Source of the DNA: Quadrisphaera sp. RL12-1S
Lineage (GTDB): Bacteria; Actinomycetota; Actinomycetes; Actinomycetales; Quadrisphaeraceae
Assembly (NCBI RefSeq): GCF_014270065.1
Contig: NZ_JACNME010000002.1
Coordinates: forward strand, 186,001-250,000
DNA length: 64,000 bases
Direction: 5' to 3'
The notes beneath the pieces were generated by a model, which worked only from the letters and a program-made list of their open reading frames with translations, did no database searches and was not told where the DNA came from. Positions 59,930 to 64,000 of the stretch are shown here, one piece after another (the first letter of the stretch is position 1; every line of letters begins with the position of its first letter). The translations under genes were made by a program, and so were the position numbers.

Positions 59930-60400
59930 TCAGCGGGGCAGCAGCCCGAGGGAGGCGACGAGCAGCCCGGTGAGGACCACAGCGAGCACGCCGAGGACGA
60001 CGCCGACTGCCACCCCCAGCAGCAGTGCCCGTGACCGCCGCGCGAGCTGACCACCGGTGGTGCCCGTCGCCGGGCTGTCGGCGGCCACCACCGCCGGGGC
60101 AGCAGGCGGGACAGCAGGAGGGGTGGGGGCGGAGGGAGGCGCGGAGCGCTGAGCGGGCACGGGGGCGCTCGTCGTCGTCCGGAGCGCGGTGGTGCTCGTG
60201 CTGGTCCGGGTGCTGGCGTGGGCCGCCGGCTGCACCGGGAGCGGCTCCGTGGCGGGGAGCACCACCTCGAGCGCTCCGGTCTCCACGAAGGCCACCCGGT
60301 ACGCGTGGCCCAGGTGGGCCGGCGGCTGGCGCAGGCGCACGGGCGCGTCGTCAGAGGGTTCGTCTCGGGACGGCGGCTCGGCGGCGACGGGGGCAGGCAC
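59930..60400 (-). CDS. Hypothetical C-terminally anchored membrane protein
   Basis: A 156-residue protein from GTG 60400, preceded by GAGGAG about ten bases away. A short ordered start (PVRLRQPPAHLGHAYRVAFV, ETGALEVVLPATEPL) is followed by a Thr/Pro/Ala-rich linker and one C-terminal span, ALLLGVAVGVVLGVLAVVLT, ending GLLVASLGLLPR. No family recognised. It converges with the second sigma operon. Confidence 0.55.
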   Translation of the reverse strand: MPAPVAAEPPSRDEPSDDAPVRLRQPPAHLGHAYRVAFVETGALEVVLPATEPLPVQPAAHASTRTSTSTTALRTTTSAPVPAQRSAPPSAPTPPAVPPAAPAVVAADSPATGTTGGQLARRSRALLLGVAVGVVLGVLAVVLTGLLVASLGLLPR

Positions 60401-60521
60401 TGCGGCGGGGCTCCTCGGGGGTCGGGGTGCCCGTCACCTCCCGGACACCGCTCGAACACGCTGGTGTCACCCCAGGTTAAGGCGCCGAGGTCTGCTCCGG
60501 GGGGATCTCCAGGGGGACGCG

Positions 60522-62111
60522 TCAGCGCGTCGCGTCGTGGACCACCCGTCCGTCCACCACGGTCAGCGCCACCCGCACCGCGCCGCGCACCACGTCGGCG
60601 GCGACCCCGTCCGCCAGCGGGTCCGCCTCCAGGGCCACCACGTCGGCGACGTCCCCGACCGCCACCGCGGACCGCCCCCGGGCGCTCGCCGCGAGCGCCT
60701 CCGCCGTCGTGATCGACTGCTCGGGGTGCCACGGCGGCCGCGGCCCTCCGCGTCCGCCGTCGGCGAGGGCGCGGGGGTCGGTGCGGTCGACGGCGGCGGC
60801 CACGGCCAGCCACGGGTCGAGCGCTGCGACGGGGGCGTCCGAGCCCATCGCCAGCCGTGCGCCGGAGTCGAGCAGCGCGCGCAGCGGGAAGGCGCGGCCG
60901 GTGCGGCCGCGCCAGTGGACCTCGGCGACGTCGCGGTCGTCGAGGAGGTGGGCGGGCTGCACGCTGGCGACGACGCCGAGCGCGGCGAAGCGGGCGACGT
61001 CGTCGTCGGCGACCAGCTGGGCGTGCTCGACCCTGCCGCCACCGCCGACGACCTCCAGCGCGTCCAGCGCCGACCGCACGGCGGCGTCGCCGATGGCGTG
61101 CACCGCGGGCGTGAGGCCGCCGGTGCGGCCACGGCGCAGGAGGTCGAGCAGCGCGTCGGGCTCCCAGGTGAGCTCCCCGTAGCTGCCGGGGCCGCTGCGC
61201 CCGGGGTAGGGCTCGAGGCAGCAGGCGGTGCGGGTGTTGAGCGACCCGTCGGTGATGACCTTCAGGGGGCCCGCCACCACCAGGGGCGCCGAGCCCGGAG
61301 CGCTGTCGGACAGGGCTCCGGCTCCGCGCACCCCGCGCGCCAGCACCTCCTCGAGGTGCTGCGGGTAGGTGCCGGCCTCCACCCGCAGCCCCGCCGACGC
61401 CGCCCGTCCGGTCCCGCTCGAGCCGGCGCGGCGCGCCCACACGGCCACCGTGCCGCCGGGGGAGTCGGTCATCTCCAGGTCCACCACGCCCACCACGCCG
61501 CGGGTGGCGGTTTCCGCGAGCGCGTCGGCGACGGCGGCGTCCAGCTCCGCCTCGCCGACCCGGCCGAGCGCGCGCTGCACCGCGAACGCCGCTTCCTCGC
61601 GCACCAGCCCGCGCTCGTCCGGGACCACGCCGAGCGGTGCCGCGACCTGCTGCGCGGCGGCGGTGGACAGCCACGCGCAGTGCAGGTCTCCCGAGACGAG
61701 CACCACGGGCCGCGCAGCGGCGCGGTCGAGCAGGGACGGCGACGGCGCGTCCGGCCAGAGCCCGTCGCGGAAGCCGAAGCCGACCAGCACGCCGGCCGCG
61801 GCGGCCGTGCCGCGCTCGGCCGCCGCCCGCTGCGCCACCGCCGCCGCGGCCTCGGCGGCGCTGGTGGCGCCGGAGACGTCGAGCCGGCGCCGCACCTGCG
61901 CCCACTGGCCCAGGTGGACGTGCTCGTCCCACAGCCCCGGCAGCAGCCAGCGCCCGTCCAGGTCGACCACCCGGTCGGGGACGGCGCCCGTCGTTGTCGT
62001 CGGCGTGACGGAGGCGACCCGTCCGCGGTCGAGGAGGACGTCGACGAGCCCGTGCCTGCCGGCGGGAACCCCGGCGAGGCGGCAGCGGCGCAGCAGCAGA
62101 GCGGCGGTCAC
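60522..62111 (-). CDS. Amidohydrolase (YtcJ-like metal-dependent hydrolase)
   Basis: A 529-residue amidohydrolase. The N-terminal metal ligands are in LLPGLWDEHVHLGQW (HxH), with further motifs VLVSGDLHCAWLSTAAA, DGSLNTRTACC, HAIGDAAVRSALDAL and MGSDAPVAALDP near the C terminus, giving the metal-dependent YtcJ/TTHA-like arrangement. It would hydrolyse an amide or similar bond on an unknown substrate. GTG 62111 is favoured because CAGGAT ends six bases upstream on the minus strand. It is divergent from the pirin gene, only 31 bp between starts. Confidence 0.88.
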   Translation of the reverse strand: MTAALLLRRCRLAGVPAGRHGLVDVLLDRGRVASVTPTTTTGAVPDRVVDLDGRWLLPGLWDEHVHLGQWAQVRRRLDVSGATSAAEAAAAVAQRAAAERGTAAAAGVLVGFGFRDGLWPDAPSPSLLDRAAARPVVLVSGDLHCAWLSTAAAQQVAAPLGVVPDERGLVREEAAFAVQRALGRVGEAELDAAVADALAETATRGVVGVVDLEMTDSPGGTVAVWARRAGSSGTGRAASAGLRVEAGTYPQHLEEVLARGVRGAGALSDSAPGSAPLVVAGPLKVITDGSLNTRTACCLEPYPGRSGPGSYGELTWEPDALLDLLRRGRTGGLTPAVHAIGDAAVRSALDALEVVGGGGRVEHAQLVADDDVARFAALGVVASVQPAHLLDDRDVAEVHWRGRTGRAFPLRALLDSGARLAMGSDAPVAALDPWLAVAAAVDRTDPRALADGGRGGPRPPWHPEQSITTAEALAASARGRSAVAVGDVADVVALEADPLADGVAADVVRGAVRVALTVVDGRVVHDATR

Positions 62112-62117
62112 GCCCTC

Positions 62118-62123
62118 ATCCTG
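62118..62123 (-). promoter_or_regulatory. -10 element CAGGAT, leaderless start of amidohydrolase
   Basis: Minus strand CAGGAT ends six bases before GTG 62111. The same bases lie in the leader of the divergent pirin gene. Confidence 0.4.
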
Positions 62124-62142
62124 CGGGGAGGAGACTCCTGGG

Positions 62143-63090
62143 GTGGACGAGGGGACGGGCGGGCGTCTGCTGAGCGGGCGCGAGGTGCCGCTGGGCGGCG
62201 TGCGCGGCATGAGCGTGCAGCGGTGGCTGCCGCACCGCGAGGTGCCGACCGTGGGGGCGTGGTGCTTCCTGGACCGGATCGGGCCGCAGCGGGTGGACAT
62301 GCGCGTGCAGCCGCACCCGCACACCGCGCTGCAGACGGTGACGTGGCCGCTGACCGGACAGATCCGCCACCGCGACAGCACCGGGTCGGACGTGGTGGTG
62401 CGCCCCGGGGAGCTGAACCTCATGACCGCGGGGCGGGGGGTCTCCCACAGCGAGTTCTCCCTCGGCGACCAGCCGCTGCAGCACGCGGTGCAGCTGTGGG
62501 TGGTGCTGCCGCGCGAGCAGGACGGGTGCCCGCCGCGGTTCGAGCAGCAGCGCGAGCTGCCGGTGCTGGAGGTCGGCGGTGCGCGCGGCGGCGTGCGGGC
62601 CACCGTGCTGGTGGGGTCGCTGGGCGGGGCGACGTCCCCGGCGGGCGTGGCGCCTGGGCTGGTCGGCGCCGACGTGGTGCTCGACGAGGGTGCGGACGTC
62701 GAGGTGGAGGTGGACCCGGCGCACGAGCACGCGCTGCTCGCGCTCGACCCCGAGGGCGGGGCCCCGGCGCTGCGGCACTGGGCCCCGGGCCGGGCCAGCC
62801 TGCGGCTGCGCCACGCCGACGGCGCCCGGCAGCTGCTGCTCGGCGGGGTGCCCACCACCGACGACCTGGTGATGTTCTGGAACTTCATCGGCCGCACCCA
62901 CGAGGACGTCGCCGCCGCCCGCGCCGACTGGGAGGACCCGGACGCCGCCGCCGAGCGCTTCGGCCGGGTGCCCGGGCACGCCGCGGGCGAACGGATCCCG
63001 TCGCCGCCGCTGCCTCCGGTGCGCCTCACCCCGCGGCGCCCGCGCCCCCGCCGGGTGGTCGAGCCCGGGGAGGCCCCCGCCTTCAGCTGA
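62143..63090 (+). CDS. Pirin-family protein
   Basis: A 315-residue cupin protein. The N-terminal pirin domain has VGAWCFLDRIGPQRVDMRVQ, PHPHTALQTVTWPLTGQIRH and HSEFSLGDQPLQHAVQLWVV, in which the three His and Glu metal ligands are conserved; the C-terminal cupin follows from about 175. Bacterial pirins include quercetin dioxygenases and metabolic regulators. GTG 62143 follows GGGGAGGAG by about nine bases. Confidence 0.9.
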   Translation: MDEGTGGRLLSGREVPLGGVRGMSVQRWLPHREVPTVGAWCFLDRIGPQRVDMRVQPHPHTALQTVTWPLTGQIRHRDSTGSDVVVRPGELNLMTAGRGVSHSEFSLGDQPLQHAVQLWVVLPREQDGCPPRFEQQRELPVLEVGGARGGVRATVLVGSLGGATSPAGVAPGLVGADVVLDEGADVEVEVDPAHEHALLALDPEGGAPALRHWAPGRASLRLRHADGARQLLLGGVPTTDDLVMFWNFIGRTHEDVAAARADWEDPDAAAERFGRVPGHAAGERIPSPPLPPVRLTPRRPRPRRVVEPGEAPAFS

Positions 63091-63208
63091 CCTCAGCCCA
63101 GTCGCACGGCTGCGGTCCCCGGCAGGGGGACAGAGCCGTCGAAGTCACCACCTCGCCCGTCCCCCCTGCCTAGGTTCGCCCCCACACCGAGCGTCTGAGG
63201 GGGGACCG

Positions 63209-64000
63209 GTGGCAGAGGAGTCCTGGAACGAGGCGCGGCTCATCCCGACGTCCGGCATCAACGGTGCGGAGGAGGCTGAGCGGCGCGCGACGTCTGCGCT
63301 GCTCGCGGTCATGTCCGCGGTCAAGGAGTTCGGGAGGGCCCTGGTGCAGCCGCTCGGCGCGCCCGCGGGCGCGCTGCAGACGTTCATCGAGGTGCCCTTC
63401 TCCCTCGGGGAGCGCCGCCTGTACCCGGACGGCCTCATCCGCTGCGCTCGCGGCCAGAGGTCGTGGACCGCCCTGGTCGAGGTCAAGACCGGCACCAACG
63501 AGCTGCAGCGAGACCAGCTCGAGGCCTACCTCGAGATCGCCCGCTCCCAGGGCTACGACTGCGTCATCACCATCTCGAACGAGATCTCCCCCGCCGCGGG
63601 TGTCCACCCGACCACCGTCGACAAGCGCCTCCTGAAGAAGGTCGCCCTCCACCACTGGTCCTGGTCCCAGGTCCTGCACGAGGCCGTGATGCAGAAGGAG
63701 CACCGCGGCGTCGCGGACCCGGACCAGGCGTGGATCCTCGGTGAGCTCATCCGCTACCTGGAGCACCCGCGCTCCGGAGCCCTGGAGCTGGACGACATGG
63801 GGCCGGGCTGGGTGCCGCTGCGAGAGGCCGTCACCGCTGGCACCCTCCGCGCGTCTGACAAGGCGCTGCCGCAGGTCACGGCTCGCTTCGACGCACTCCT
63901 GCGCTTCGCGAGCCTCCGGCTGGGGCGCAACCTCGGGACCGACGTCACTCCCGCGCTGAGCCGGCGCGAGCTCAGCGACCCTGGCCTGCGCGCCCAGGCC
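63209..64000 (+). CDS. PD-(D/E)XK nuclease-like conserved actinobacterial protein, 3' partial
   Basis: The gene runs off the right edge; 264 codons are visible from GTG 63209, preceded by AGGGGGG about five bases away. Sequence ALQTFIEVPFSLGERRLYPD and TALVEVKTGTNELQRDQLEA give the core PD...EVK motif (Asp 74, Glu 91, Lys 93) of the restriction-endonuclease-like fold. Further conserved stretches are GVADPDQAWILGELIRYLEH and DDMGPGWVPLREAV. The family is widespread in actinobacteria, sometimes annotated as stress-response; activity is not established. A defence or DNA-repair role is inference. Confidence 0.8.
   Translation, partial: MAEESWNEARLIPTSGINGAEEAERRATSALLAVMSAVKEFGRALVQPLGAPAGALQTFIEVPFSLGERRLYPDGLIRCARGQRSWTALVEVKTGTNELQRDQLEAYLEIARSQGYDCVITISNEISPAAGVHPTTVDKRLLKKVALHHWSWSQVLHEAVMQKEHRGVADPDQAWILGELIRYLEHPRSGALELDDMGPGWVPLREAVTAGTLRASDKALPQVTARFDALLRFASLRLGRNLGTDVTPALSRRELSDPGLRAQA

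Noticed and set aside
60189-63173. 994-codon plus-strand frame
   Set aside because: Antisense to the amidohydrolase and out of frame with pirin; no recognisable domain.
1-64000. CRISPR arrays, tRNA, rRNA, insertion sequences or phage genes
   Set aside because: No regularly spaced repeats, no cloverleaf-like sequence with CCA-adjacent features, no transposase or phage proteins were seen; covariance-model searches were not possible.

Overview
The window is 64 kb of very high-GC chromosomal DNA with dense coding, frequent GTG starts, many 4-base ATGA/GTGA gene overlaps and DUF222/HNH proteins. This points to an actinobacterium; the gene set (LOV phosphatase, SigE-type ECF factors, PASTA and DUF4190 proteins, LigB-type ligase) would fit Kineosporiaceae or a relative, but the genus is inference. 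No rRNA, tRNA, CRISPR array, insertion sequence or prophage was seen. Most very long open frames on the opposite strand are high-GC shadows and are omitted.

Layout. 0-12 kb is nitrogen and amino-acid catabolism: a DUF917-type protein and a PucR-type regulator facing hyuB/hyuA (hydantoinase/oxoprolinase), then an ornithine-cyclodeaminase-like enzyme, a LysR regulator and divergent putA, with paired TCACC/GGTGA operators between the last two. 12-17 kb holds an aldo/keto reductase, the wreck of a VOC gene, a fourfold repeat, a DUF808 protein, a nucleoside deaminase, asparaginase and small membrane proteins. 17-23 kb is signalling: a 29-codon leader ORF coupled to a GGDEF-EAL protein, and on the other strand a response regulator, a histidine kinase with almost no external loop, and a DUF4153 protein. 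23-32 kb has a PLP enzyme, an EamA exporter with divergent LysR regulator, a GH28 lipoprotein, an LLM oxidoreductase, a DEDD-type exonuclease and an ATP-dependent DNA ligase. 32-45 kb is a run of small accessory enzymes (nucleotidyltransferases, MBL hydrolase, SDR, GNAT, kinase-like and phosphotransferase proteins, an AFG1/ZapE-like ATPase) and the first DUF222-HNH protein.

45-49 kb carries a STAS anti-anti-sigma protein followed by an 815-residue PAS-LOV-GAF-PP2C phosphatase whose LOV domain keeps the photoreactive cysteine; this looks like a blue-light input to a partner-switching pathway. At 49-51 kb and again at 58-60 kb there are two similarly built operons: a SigE-type ECF sigma factor overlapping by ATGA a single-span membrane protein, each behind a CAACC-N15/16-CGT promoter-like site. 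The second DUF222-HNH protein (54-57 kb), an amidohydrolase/pirin divergent pair and the start of a PD-(D/E)XK-like protein fill the rest.

A window-wide pattern is that about 18 genes have a TANNNT-like hexamer ending 6-8 bases before the start codon, the arrangement expected for leaderless mRNAs; genes with a Shine-Dalgarno site or coupled overlap lack it. I used this pattern to choose several start codons.
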